From Cohnella terricola (GTDB taxonomy: Bacteria > Bacillota > Bacilli > Paenibacillales > Paenibacillaceae), in assembly GCF_007786475.1 (NCBI RefSeq), contig NZ_VNJJ01000024.1:1-43756 (forward strand): a stretch of DNA of 43,756 bases, written 5' to 3'. Shown piece by piece: positions 8,097 to 15,378 of this stretch. Numbering within the stretch: the first letter of the stretch is position 1; every line of letters starts with the position of its first letter. The notes beneath the pieces were generated by a model. That model ran no database searches and had not been told where the DNA came from. It saw only the letters and a program-made list of their open reading frames with translations. The translations under genes were made by a program, and so were the position numbers.

Positions 8097-8819
8097 TCAG
8101 TATATCAATTTTATTATTGTGTTTACTCCATCAATTAATTCTGTTACTTGTTCTTTACTAGGGTCTTTATCTTTTTGGTGACTGCAAATATTTCTAATGT
8201 CCGCCAATAACTGAATTTTACGCCAAGTTGGAACATCATATATTCCCTCGGACTTTAGTGGATCATTTAAATCGGAAATGGTGGGATTCTTCTTGGTTAT
8301 TTTTATTCCATGATTTATTGCAACACGCTGTAAATGGCGTTCTAAAACAACACCTGCAAGAGCACCTGCTGCACGTAAATTAATTTTCACTAGCTCCAAT
8401 GCTGCCCCCAGCTCAGAGTCTTGTAGGCTTGTAAATAGGTGTCCTTCAACATCTTCCAAAACTGTATCTATTCTGGATGATAAAGAATTCAGTATTTGAA
8501 ATTGATTAATTAATCTTATTTTGGCTACTGCTTTGTGTTCAAAATTACCACTATTGGGGCTTACTCCTCTTGTATAATCTTGAATGCAATAAGTCATTGA
8601 GGTAAGCGACTTCCTCTTTGGATCCGCCTGGTATAAGGCGATAAATTCATCTATTCGATCTTTGCCTAGTGTCTGTAAGATCCTCAGTGCTCTTGAATAC
8701 CATGATTGATAACTATTACCAAATTGTAAAATTTTATGTTCATCGAGAAGTCTGAACATTTCATCTTTTTCATTTGCTAGCGAAGAAATCTGGTCCTTAA
8801 TCTCTAGTTTTACGCTCAC
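8097..8819 (-). CDS. HEPN-like cassette protein with R-x4-H motif
   Basis: The protein has 240 residues, mostly helical. The start is GTG at 8819 with GGGGG about 7 bases upstream. The C-terminal third carries LRAAGALAGVVLERHLQRV, then LADIRNICSHQKDKDP, in which R209-N-I-C-S-H214 matches the R-x4-6-H signature of HEPN domains. HEPN proteins are often metal-independent RNases in toxin-antitoxin, abortive-infection and CRISPR-linked systems. Others are non-catalytic helpers. No partner antitoxin such as an MNT protein is adjacent, as expected if cassettes are independent. The assignment is from motif and fold pattern; RNase activity is inference. Confidence 0.65.
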   Translation of the reverse strand: MSVKLEIKDQISSLANEKDEMFRLLDEHKILQFGNSYQSWYSRALRILQTLGKDRIDEFIALYQADPKRKSLTSMTYCIQDYTRGVSPNSGNFEHKAVAKIRLINQFQILNSLSSRIDTVLEDVEGHLFTSLQDSELGAALELVKINLRAAGALAGVVLERHLQRVAINHGIKITKKNPTISDLNDPLKSEGIYDVPTWRKIQLLADIRNICSHQKDKDPSKEQVTELIDGVNTIIKLIY

Positions 8820-8856
8820 ATTCTATGCCCCCAATAATAGATTAATCATAGATTTC

Positions 8857-9034
8857 GCCTAACGTTACCGTGTTCACGACGTCCTTTCACCTTAAACTGC
8901 CTGACGAACGACTAGTTCGATCGGCTGACCACGATGCGATTTAGGTGTACGGATGTGTCCCGGCTTCTACTTCTCCGATTTCTCTTCCGGGACCGAGGCG
9001 GCTTGTCCGCCGATGCGTGAACACATTGTTATAT
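8857..9034 (-). repeat. Structured cassette-end element 4 (attC-like)
   Basis: The element is 178 bp. Minus-strand ends are ATATAAC (9028-9034) and GTTAGGC (8857-8863). The outer stem reads TGTTCACG/CGTGAACA, a paired change relative to TATTCACG/CGTGAATA in element 3, with the same extra A. Arm 1 pairs CACCT...AAA with TTT...AGGTG. Arm 2 pairs GTCCCGG with CCGGGAC and carries TTCTACTTCT. Arm 3 pairs GGCGG with CCGCC. It follows the gene at 9070-10071. Confidence 0.85.
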
Positions 9035-9069
9035 GAAGTCAATGCCTTCGTGATAAATCAATCAAAATA

Positions 9070-10071
9070 TTAACTTTCCTGTAAATGTGTTTTTAAGTAT
9101 TCAAATATCCCTAATGAAATTTCCTTATTAATCTTTAAACTTAGTTTATTTTCTTCTGTGAAAGTATTCAGATTAATGTAATTCTGTTCTATAAATTTTG
9201 CCAGATCATTTCCGTCAAACTCTACCATATGTCCTGCATCAGTTCTTATTGTCTTAGTTTTCTTGCAGTAAGAGTGCATTAGTAATGTTAGTCCAGTATT
9301 CCTTGTTCGAGTATCCAAAAAGTAAAACCACGGAATTCCTATATTAATAGATCCTTTTAACCAGTCCATTATTTCGGGGATTTGGAATATTTCTCTTTCA
9401 TCTTCATCATATGCAGGAAAAAATATATCCAGTGTTGCTCTGGATTTTATCAGCATATCTTTATTCTTCGATAGTCTGTCTATAAAATTTATTATGTAAT
9501 CATAGCTACCTGTTAGTATTTCTTTTTGGGGAATTGCTACAACTCTGAAACTGGCATCTTGAAGTGTAGCGTCAATAGCCCAATTGAATTTTATTTGATC
9601 TTCATAATTAATAATTGGACCTGCTGTTTGAAAAAGTTCATCTTTAAAATTACTTATAAGCAAATTATCTTTTGGGACTTCTATCCACCACCTATCGCCA
9701 CTGTTTGGTGATGTTTTATTTATTTCAAACATTACCCAATTCATACGTTTGAAACTTCCGTCCATTATTACAATATAAACTGGAGATTGACTGTTTAAAT
9801 AGTAGTTCAAATGCTTACTCTCACCAAAAAACTTATATCCTCCAATAGTTCTTGATCTAAAAAAAGAATCTCCATGTTTCAATTGAATGCCAATAAGTTT
9901 TCCAGAAACGTTTTCATTTTCCACAAGTTCAATGTACCCATCAATTCCAAAATCGTTTTCTTGATTAATTGGATGATAAATACAATTAAGTTCAGCATTT
10001 ATAAAGTGTTGAAAGAATGTCTGGCCAACGGTTCCTTTTAATTGATTTTTATTTCTTTTTGGAAAAGACAT
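9070..10071 (-). CDS. DUF4365-domain nuclease-like cassette protein
   Basis: The protein has 333 residues. Ribosome site AGGAGG lies 8 bases before the ATG. Residues about 10-150 match the DUF4365 pattern: KGTVGQTFFQHFIN, then ENDFGIDGYIELV with D44 in GID, then GIQLKHG with Q63-x-K65. The G-x-D...Q-x-K spacing is that of PD-(D/E)xK restriction-endonuclease-like folds. After this come strands around residues 96-104 (SPVYIVIMD) and a less conserved 180-residue C-terminal region. DUF4365 proteins are often found alone or fused in defence islands. DNA cleavage is inferred from the fold, not shown. It is the first cassette, 42 bp after the right-edge heptamer. Confidence 0.8.
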   Translation of the reverse strand: MSFPKRNKNQLKGTVGQTFFQHFINAELNCIYHPINQENDFGIDGYIELVENENVSGKLIGIQLKHGDSFFRSRTIGGYKFFGESKHLNYYLNSQSPVYIVIMDGSFKRMNWVMFEINKTSPNSGDRWWIEVPKDNLLISNFKDELFQTAGPIINYEDQIKFNWAIDATLQDASFRVVAIPQKEILTGSYDYIINFIDRLSKNKDMLIKSRATLDIFFPAYDEDEREIFQIPEIMDWLKGSINIGIPWFYFLDTRTRNTGLTLLMHSYCKKTKTIRTDAGHMVEFDGNDLAKFIEQNYINLNTFTEENKLSLKINKEISLGIFEYLKTHLQES

Positions 10072-10113
10072 ATTAAATTCCTCCTATCATAAATAGCATT
10101 TAGCATTGATTTC

Positions 10114-10120
10114 ATATAAC
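10114..10120 (-). repeat. Lone R'-like heptamer at the right edge of the cassette array
   Basis: Read on the minus strand the heptamer is GTTATAT followed by GAAATC, the same context as the downstream edges of the other elements (for example GTTAGGC then GAAATC at 8857). The upstream partner half of an element is missing. Instead a small inverted repeat TTGCGAA/TTCGCAA sits at 10128-10142. This would be the attI-side or a truncated-element junction if the integron reading is right. Confidence 0.45.
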
Positions 10121-10442
10121 GACTTTCTTGCGAAATTCGCAAATAACATAAGTTCGAAAATATTTACGAAAACAGAACTTTCTACACACCATAATTTTAT
10201 CACAGAAATGGAGAAATTTGTCGTATATCCCATGCAAAAATCCCCCTAGAGCCTGTTCTAGAGGGCTTTTTTCTATAACCTTCGGTACTACTCTTCCAAT
10301 GCCCTTCTAACTATTTATCACCCCACTTATACGGTCCCTTATTGAACTCCGTACTGTGCTTGGCTACCTGCATCAAGCATCATCCGATCTCGGGGAACAT
10401 GTCGCACGGCTGTTACTTATTCCTTTATTCCATATCAACCAG
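10121..10442. other. Intergenic stretch with relic coding fragment
   Basis: No intact gene was found. The stretch holds the hairpin at 10242-10265 and, on the minus strand at 10311-10373, a short frame reading VAKHSTEFNKGPYKWGDK to a stop. That looks like the end of a lost gene but I cannot identify it. Confidence 0.35.
10242..10265. terminator. Bidirectional terminator-like hairpin
   Basis: CCCCCTAGA (10242-10250) pairs with TCTAGAGGG (10257-10265) with one mismatch. The plus strand continues CTTTTTTCT and the minus strand ATTTTTG, so it can work in either direction. On the minus strand it would end transcripts from the DUF1835 remnant. Confidence 0.65.
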
Positions 10443-10762
10443 TTACTTTCTCTCAGTGTCTCAGCGCCATGTTATATCTCCATGCAGCCGCAGACCGCCG
10501 TACCACTCATCCATTCCCTTCAATTTCGCCCAGTCCTTCACTCCCGCTAGTACTTCCACCCCTACCTCCGTTAATGCGACTTCGCAATTTTCAAAGGATG
10601 GGTAGTTTTCTTTTGATAATCCGGAAAAGGATAAGGACACCGCAGCTCCAAAAGTGCATTCGGTCACTCCGGGTATATTTCTCTGCAGACCAGTATATCT
10701 CCGCCGATATTCCCCTTCCTTAACTTATTGCCGGCAGAATCTCTGTTGACGATATGGAGCAT
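10443..10762 (-). pseudogene. DUF1835/DUF3658-domain protein remnant with large internal deletion
   Basis: On the minus strand an ATG at 10762, with GGGGGAG 5 bases upstream, begins MLHIVNRDSAGNKL, then GNIGGDILVCREIYP, the DUF1835 N-terminal signature. It stops after about 35 codons. A second frame (10461-10667) holds the matching C-terminal end: VALTEVGVEVLAGVKDW, then GMDEWYGGLRLHGDITWR. The usual closing W of WRW is a TGA stop in this copy. Intact members are much longer (about 280-300 residues by my recollection), so most of the middle is deleted and the halves are out of frame. The gene is not functional as read. Confidence 0.75.
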
Positions 10763-10914
10763 CGAAACTCCCCCTACGTAAAGATCGTGCATGGCAAAAA
10801 CATTTATAAATCCACGCCCCTTCCCTGACACGCAGATGTCAACAATGAAAGCTTATGATGATCTCAGATGATTGCACGCCAATCAATTCAGGTACGAGAA
10901 AGGGATGGGGCATT

Positions 10915-12444
10915 GTGGAAAAAAAGCACAACAAGCTAGCTGTAATCGTGGGAGGACTATTGCTCGCCATTCTGATGGCGTCCATGGACAACACGATCGT
11001 GTCAACGGCGATGGGAACCATCGTCGGGGAAATGGGGGGACTCGACAAATTCGTATGGGTTACGACGGCTTACATGGTTACAGAGATGGCGTGCATGCCG
11101 ATCTTCGGCAAGCTGTCCGATATGTATGGTCGCAAGCGTTTCTTCATCTTCGGGATCCTTGTGTTCATGGTCGGCTCTGCACTATGTGGATTGGCTCAGT
11201 CGATCGTCGAGCTAAGTCTATATCGGGCCGTTCAAGGCGTCGGTGCCGGGGCGATGGTGTCCATCGCGTTCACGATTCTGTTCGACGTCGTCTCCCCTAA
11301 GGATCGCGGTAAAATGATGGGGGCGTTCGGCGCGGTGTTCGGCCTGTCGAGCGTCGTTGGACCGCTGTTAGGCGGCTATATCACCGATCACGCCAACTGG
11401 TCGTGGATCTTCTATATCAATCTGCCGCTCGGTTTCATTGCCCTGCTCTTGGTTGCGGCGTTCTACAAGGAGTCGGCACAGCATTCGAAACAAAAGATCG
11501 ATTGGGCCGGCGCCATTCTACTCGTCGGGGCCGTCGTTTGCTTCATCTTCGGACTCGAGCTTGGCGGCAAAACCTATGCGTGGAGCTCCCCGCAAATTAT
11601 CGGCTTGTTTGCCGGTTTCGCGGTTCTTGCTCTCTTGCTCGTCATTGTGGAAAAGCGGGCTGAAGAACCGATCATCTCGTTCGGCTTATTTCGCAGCAGA
11701 TTATACACGACAAGCAATCTGGTCGCCATGCTCAGCGGGGCAGCGTACATGACGGCGGCGATTTTCATTCCGATCTACGTGCAAGGCGTGCTTGGCGGAT
11801 CGGCCACCAATTCAGGGCTGACGCTTCTGCCGATGATGATCGGCTCGGTCGTCACCGCGACGCTCGGCGGATTCCTGATGACCAAGCTGCAATACCGTAC
11901 GATTATGATCGGGACGCTAACGATACTGCTGGCCGGCCTTGCTCTCCTTTCGCAAATTACTGTAGAATCTTCTCGACTTCTCATTACCGTGATTATGATT
12001 CTTATCGGTCTGGGGATCGGCGCTACCTTCTCGGTGTTAAGCACCGCCGTGCTTCATTCGTTCCCGGCGACGCAGCGCGGAGCTGCAACCGCGACCTTGA
12101 ATTTCAACCGCTCGCTCGGCATGGCGCTAGGCATTACCATCTTCGGAATCGTGCAAAGCCACAGCCTGGTCTCCAAGCTCACGCAGTCTTTAGGAGCAAA
12201 TAAGATCGCAATCCCGGCCGACCTGGATATAAGCGATCCTCATTCGTTGCTCATCCCGGCGTTCCGTCAATCCGTCGATACGCGGCTGCTGGATACGATT
12301 TCGAACGGGCTGTCGAATTCGATTGGAACAACCATCGCATGGAGCCTTATTCCCGCTGTTCTAGCGCTGATTGCCGCCTTCTTGATGACGAAGGATAAGA
12401 TGGACCCGGCTGCGGAAGGAGAAGGGTTCGCAACAGCGCATTAA
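10915..12444 (+). CDS. MFS multidrug exporter, DHA2 (EmrB/QacA) family
   Basis: The protein has 509 residues from a GTG at 10915 preceded by GGGATGGGG; the frame also opens at ATG 10855, whose extra 20 residues look unlike family N-termini. About fourteen hydrophobic helices are visible. Motif A reads GKLSDMYGRKR after the second helix. The antiporter motif C reads LSSVVGPLLGG in helix 5, and D45 in MASMDNTIVSTA is the family helix-1 acid. It exports drugs or toxic compounds by proton antiport across the cytoplasmic membrane; the substrate is unknown. The WYL regulator follows 49 bp later on the same strand, then an SDR gene, possibly one transcript. Confidence 0.9.
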   Translation: MEKKHNKLAVIVGGLLLAILMASMDNTIVSTAMGTIVGEMGGLDKFVWVTTAYMVTEMACMPIFGKLSDMYGRKRFFIFGILVFMVGSALCGLAQSIVELSLYRAVQGVGAGAMVSIAFTILFDVVSPKDRGKMMGAFGAVFGLSSVVGPLLGGYITDHANWSWIFYINLPLGFIALLLVAAFYKESAQHSKQKIDWAGAILLVGAVVCFIFGLELGGKTYAWSSPQIIGLFAGFAVLALLLVIVEKRAEEPIISFGLFRSRLYTTSNLVAMLSGAAYMTAAIFIPIYVQGVLGGSATNSGLTLLPMMIGSVVTATLGGFLMTKLQYRTIMIGTLTILLAGLALLSQITVESSRLLITVIMILIGLGIGATFSVLSTAVLHSFPATQRGAATATLNFNRSLGMALGITIFGIVQSHSLVSKLTQSLGANKIAIPADLDISDPHSLLIPAFRQSVDTRLLDTISNGLSNSIGTTIAWSLIPAVLALIAAFLMTKDKMDPAAEGEGFATAH

Positions 12445-12493
12445 GATGAATGAATATATCGGCTGACGTCATGCCGGTTTAGGAGCGATAACG

Positions 12494-13456
12494 ATGAAGC
12501 TTGAACGACTGATGACCATTACCATTCTGCTGCTCAATCGGAAGAGGATACAGGCGCAGGAATTGGCGGATCGCCTGGAAGTGTCTCTGCGCACGGTTTA
12601 CCGCGATCTCGATACGCTCGGTCAGGCTGGCATTCCCATCGTTTCTTATACCGGCATGGAAGGCGGTTATGAGATTATGGACAGCTTCCGGCTGGATCGG
12701 CAATTGCTATCCTTCGACGAGCTGACTGCCCTCTCAACCGCACTCCGCGGTCTCGAATCGACGAAAGCCTACGATCCCTCGAATATGGACCTGCTGCTCA
12801 GCAAAGTAGGCGCAATGGTGACGCAAGCCGAGCAAGGGCGAGCAGGAGAAAGCGAGCGTATCCATATTGATTTTACCCCTTGGAAAAATAGCGAAGAGGA
12901 CCGAACCCGCTATGATTCGCTTCGCCAAGCGGTGAATGATCGGAAGCTCATTCGCTTCAAGTACACGAGCAGAAAAGGGGATGAGCAGGAACGCGAGGTT
13001 GAACCGATGGCGCTCGTGCTCAAAACCTATGCATGGTATCTTCACGGCTATTGCCGATTGCGCGGAGACTACCGGATATTCAAGCTATCGCGAATTCGGG
13101 AGCTCAAGGTGCAGTCCGAAGATTTCGTTCGCCGAGCGGAGTCGCTAGCGGAGCTGAATGACCGATGGGTGAATCCCAAGGCGAATGAGAAGCACGAGGC
13201 GATTCCGGTTGTCCTTCAGTTTAAGGCATCCGCTGCTGTGTCCGCGATGGACCGGTTTAATGAAAGCGAAATCGAACGGCTGCCGGACGGAAAGCTTATT
13301 GTGCGAACAACCTACCCGAACGAGAAGTGGCTGATCGCAAACGTGCTTCACTATGCGACGGACGCCATCGTGCTTGAACCCGCCGGAATTGCCGCGAGGA
13401 TCAGGCAGGCTGCGCTGGATATTGCGGAACAGTATGCCGTACCCGATTCAGACTAA
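12494..13456 (+). CDS. YafY-type WYL-domain transcriptional regulator
   Basis: The protein has 320 residues. Ribosome site AGGAG lies 8-9 bases before the ATG. An N-terminal DeoR/HTH_11 winged helix (RIQAQELADRLEVSLRTVYR, about 18-37) is followed by a linker and a WYL domain (about 140-220, with AWYLHGYCRLRGDYRIFKLSRI). A C-terminal WCX-like extension ends the protein. WYL proteins bind nucleic acid or small ligands and usually regulate neighbouring genes. This one sits between the MFS exporter and the SDR gene and probably regulates one or both. Confidence 0.9.
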   Translation: MKLERLMTITILLLNRKRIQAQELADRLEVSLRTVYRDLDTLGQAGIPIVSYTGMEGGYEIMDSFRLDRQLLSFDELTALSTALRGLESTKAYDPSNMDLLLSKVGAMVTQAEQGRAGESERIHIDFTPWKNSEEDRTRYDSLRQAVNDRKLIRFKYTSRKGDEQEREVEPMALVLKTYAWYLHGYCRLRGDYRIFKLSRIRELKVQSEDFVRRAESLAELNDRWVNPKANEKHEAIPVVLQFKASAAVSAMDRFNESEIERLPDGKLIVRTTYPNEKWLIANVLHYATDAIVLEPAGIAARIRQAALDIAEQYAVPDSD

Positions 13457-13475
13457 GCTAAGGAAGGATAAACCC

Positions 13476-14228
13476 ATGATGTCATTAAGCGGAAAAGTAA
13501 CAATCGTGACCGGCGGAGCTAATGGAATAGGGAGAGCGACGTGTATGCAGTTGGCGAAACGGGGCGCGAAGGTGGTTGTCGTCGACTTGGAGAACGATCC
13601 GGCAGCCGAATCCGTCGTGTCCGAGATTGCCGCCAATGGCGGTGAGGCCATGCTGATTCAAGCGGATGTCCGCAGCGCGGAGCAGATGAGCGGACTTGTC
13701 GGAGCCGTAAAGAGCGCTTTCGGACGAATCGACGTTCTTGTATGCAATACACGCACGGAAGCGGAAACCGCAGCCTTTGCCGAGCTTTCCTGGGAGCAAT
13801 TCGAACGACAGCTGACGGATGAATTGAAGGCGGCCTTCGAGCCGACGAAGGCGGTCATCCCCACGATGACGGAGCAGCAATTCGGCCGGATCGTCTACTT
13901 GTCCAGCACGGAGGGCAGAGATCCGACACCACAACATATTGCATTCGGCACGGCCAAAGGCGGGCTCGACGCCTTCGCCCGCTATATTGCCCAAGAATTC
14001 GGCCCCTATGGCATCTCGGCGAATGTCGTCGCTCCCGGTTTCGTGAGATCGCATGAGCCTCTGATGATCTCCGATGAAGAGAGCCGCGTTGTCGGCAGCT
14101 TCACGCCGCTTGGCCGGATCGCCGAGCCAGAGGATGTGGCGGGAGTTATTTCTTTCCTTGCCGGGGATGATGCGCGATTCTTAACAGGAACCTACACGCC
14201 TGTAACCGGCGGGCTTGTTATGGAATAA
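13476..14228 (+). CDS. Short-chain dehydrogenase/reductase family protein with Tyr-to-Phe active-site change
   Basis: The protein has 250 residues. AAGGAAGGA lies before the ATG at 13476; the next codon is also ATG. The Rossmann motif TGGANGIG (12-19) and D37 in VVVVDLEN fit a classical NAD(P)-binding SDR. S143/S144 (YLSST) and K161 are present, but the catalytic tyrosine position is F157 (F-x3-K). The usual NNAG segment reads CNTRTEAE. C-terminal PGFVRS and FLTGTYTPVTGG are typical. Without the tyrosine, ordinary carbonyl reduction is doubtful. It may be a binding/regulatory SDR or use another chemistry. It follows the WYL gene by 19 bp. Confidence 0.85.
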   Translation: MMSLSGKVTIVTGGANGIGRATCMQLAKRGAKVVVVDLENDPAAESVVSEIAANGGEAMLIQADVRSAEQMSGLVGAVKSAFGRIDVLVCNTRTEAETAAFAELSWEQFERQLTDELKAAFEPTKAVIPTMTEQQFGRIVYLSSTEGRDPTPQHIAFGTAKGGLDAFARYIAQEFGPYGISANVVAPGFVRSHEPLMISDEESRVVGSFTPLGRIAEPEDVAGVISFLAGDDARFLTGTYTPVTGGLVME

Positions 14229-14257
14229 ACCCGCCACAGCTCCTTCATAACGAACTC

Positions 14258-14797
14258 TTATTTCCACTCATCCGCCAAAATGGCATAAATGCAATCGTCA
14301 TACCATTGATCATTCATCCGATAACTTTTGATAAAATGGGCTTCTTTTCTAAACCCCAGATTTTCAAGAAGCTTAATCGACTTCAAATTGTCAGGATCGA
14401 CGGACGCTGTAATTCTATGCTTACGAAGTCCGTCAAACAAATAATCGATCACTGCCCGAACCGCCTCGGAGGCATATCCATTACCTTGGAAATCAGGAGA
14501 AAGAGTAAAACCTAGTTCAACCTGAAAATCATCATCCATAAAGTGAATGCCGACATCACCGACAAGCTGTCCATTCTTCAGGCAAACAGCCACTTGCAAC
14601 CATGAATCTCTCGTGTTCGGCACAATAGCCGTATTCGCGGAGATAAACTTCTCGACATCGTTGAGATCGGCCGGTCTCCATGACTGATACTTATAAACCT
14701 CAGGCAAAGAACGATATTTGAAAAAGGGATCCTTATCTTTCATTTCCAGTGTTCTGATAAGCAATCGATCCGTTGCAAGCCTATTGAAACTATTCAT
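14258..14797 (-). CDS. GNAT acetyltransferase, RimJ/RimL type
   Basis: The protein has 179 residues from the ATG at 14797 with GGGAGA upstream; the open frame extends to 14866 without support. It begins LATDRLLIRTLEMKDKDPFF, the usual opening of ribosomal-protein-type N-acetyltransferases. The acetyl-CoA loop is FQGNGYASEAVRAVIDY (Q-x-x-G-x-A type). The late motif DPDNLKSIKLLENLGFRKE is characteristic. It transfers an acetyl group to an amine on an unknown protein or small molecule in the cytoplasm. It is convergent with the SDR gene and not linked to it. Confidence 0.88.
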   Translation of the reverse strand: MNSFNRLATDRLLIRTLEMKDKDPFFKYRSLPEVYKYQSWRPADLNDVEKFISANTAIVPNTRDSWLQVAVCLKNGQLVGDVGIHFMDDDFQVELGFTLSPDFQGNGYASEAVRAVIDYLFDGLRKHRITASVDPDNLKSIKLLENLGFRKEAHFIKSYRMNDQWYDDCIYAILADEWK

Positions 14798-14953
14798 AAG
14801 ATGTCTCCCTCTCCAATCAACAAGATTTCCGGGCTCCCTGTATCCTCTTCTAACATCACAAGCCATGCAGCCGTTACACCTTTAATGCCGACTTATTATA
14901 TCGCAAAAATACAGGTAAATAATAATCCATCCCTTATCAAGCGGTGAAAAAGT

Positions 14954-14982
14954 AAGGGAGCTGCTCCGAGGACAGCCCCCTT
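14954..14982 (-). terminator. Terminator downstream of the DUF2167 remnant
   Basis: On the minus strand AAGGGGGCTG and CAGCTCCCTT pair with a single G-T and are followed by ACTTTTT. It is still positioned to end the transcript of the truncated DUF2167 gene. Confidence 0.65.
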
Positions 14983-14985
14983 CTA

Positions 14986-15378
14986 TTATCTTGGTTTCCA
15001 TTTGCCCCGGAAAAGAATGTTAGAAGACAGGATAGGGGCACTCCCCGATCCTGTATTTTTAGTGTACGCCAGTACCAGTGGTTTTATTGGGGCTTGTCCA
15101 GGTGATTTTCTTCCTCTCACAATCCTCCAAAGCCAAGCACCGGCCGCAATGACGAGGAACCAGAATTTTTTCACCACAATCACAATAATCCCAATCAGTC
15201 CGGCTTTCTTGGCAATGGCAAGTGCGGTACCTCCTAAGATCAGACCAGCCAATCCGTAACCCGCAACCTTGTCAGTTGAAGCATCGAAATCCTCGTACCG
15301 TTGACCAGCTTTGGTCGTCAGCCCGCTGAGCACCAACTTTTCCATTTCAGCGGCGTCAGCTTGCGAAGCGTCTCCTAC
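14986..15378 (-). pseudogene. C-terminal remnant of a DUF2167 membrane protein
   Basis: Only the end of the gene survives. The frame reads EMEKLVLSGLTTKAGQRYED, then FDASTDKVAGYGLAGLILGG and a double hydrophobic tail (KKAGLIGIIVIVVKKFWFLVIAAGAWLW), the standard C-terminus of DUF2167 proteins. Upstream codons in this frame are antisense-like shadow of the GH95 gene, which stops at 15375 exactly where the homology begins. About two thirds of the family length is missing. A palindrome (ACAGGAT...ATCCTGT, near 15028-15056) lies inside the last codons. Confidence 0.8.

Larger units (their letters stand above)
5742..10120 (-). mobile_element. Integron-like gene-cassette array of four cassettes, no integrase in the window
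   Basis: Four unrelated genes on the minus strand alternate with four structured elements of one family. Every element lies 3' of its gene. The distance from gene stop to element is 32-35 bp in three cases and 67 bp in one. The distance from element to the next start is 37-42 bp in two cases and 104-148 bp in the others. Read on the minus strand each element begins with a heptamer near RYYYAAC and ends with one near GTTRRRY, the integron R'' and R' core patterns. Implied cassette lengths are about 1257, 976, 904 and 1235 bp. The block is AT-rich compared with its flanks. No integrase gene is visible, so in integron terms this would be a cluster of attC sites lacking an integrase. The repeat structure is seen directly; the integron identity is inference. 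Confidence 0.65.

Noticed and set aside
5742..9034. Reading the four elements as a CRISPR array or simple REP repeats
   Set aside because: Units are 146-191 bp, spaced by whole genes, conserved in structure more than in sequence, and always 3' of a gene in one orientation.
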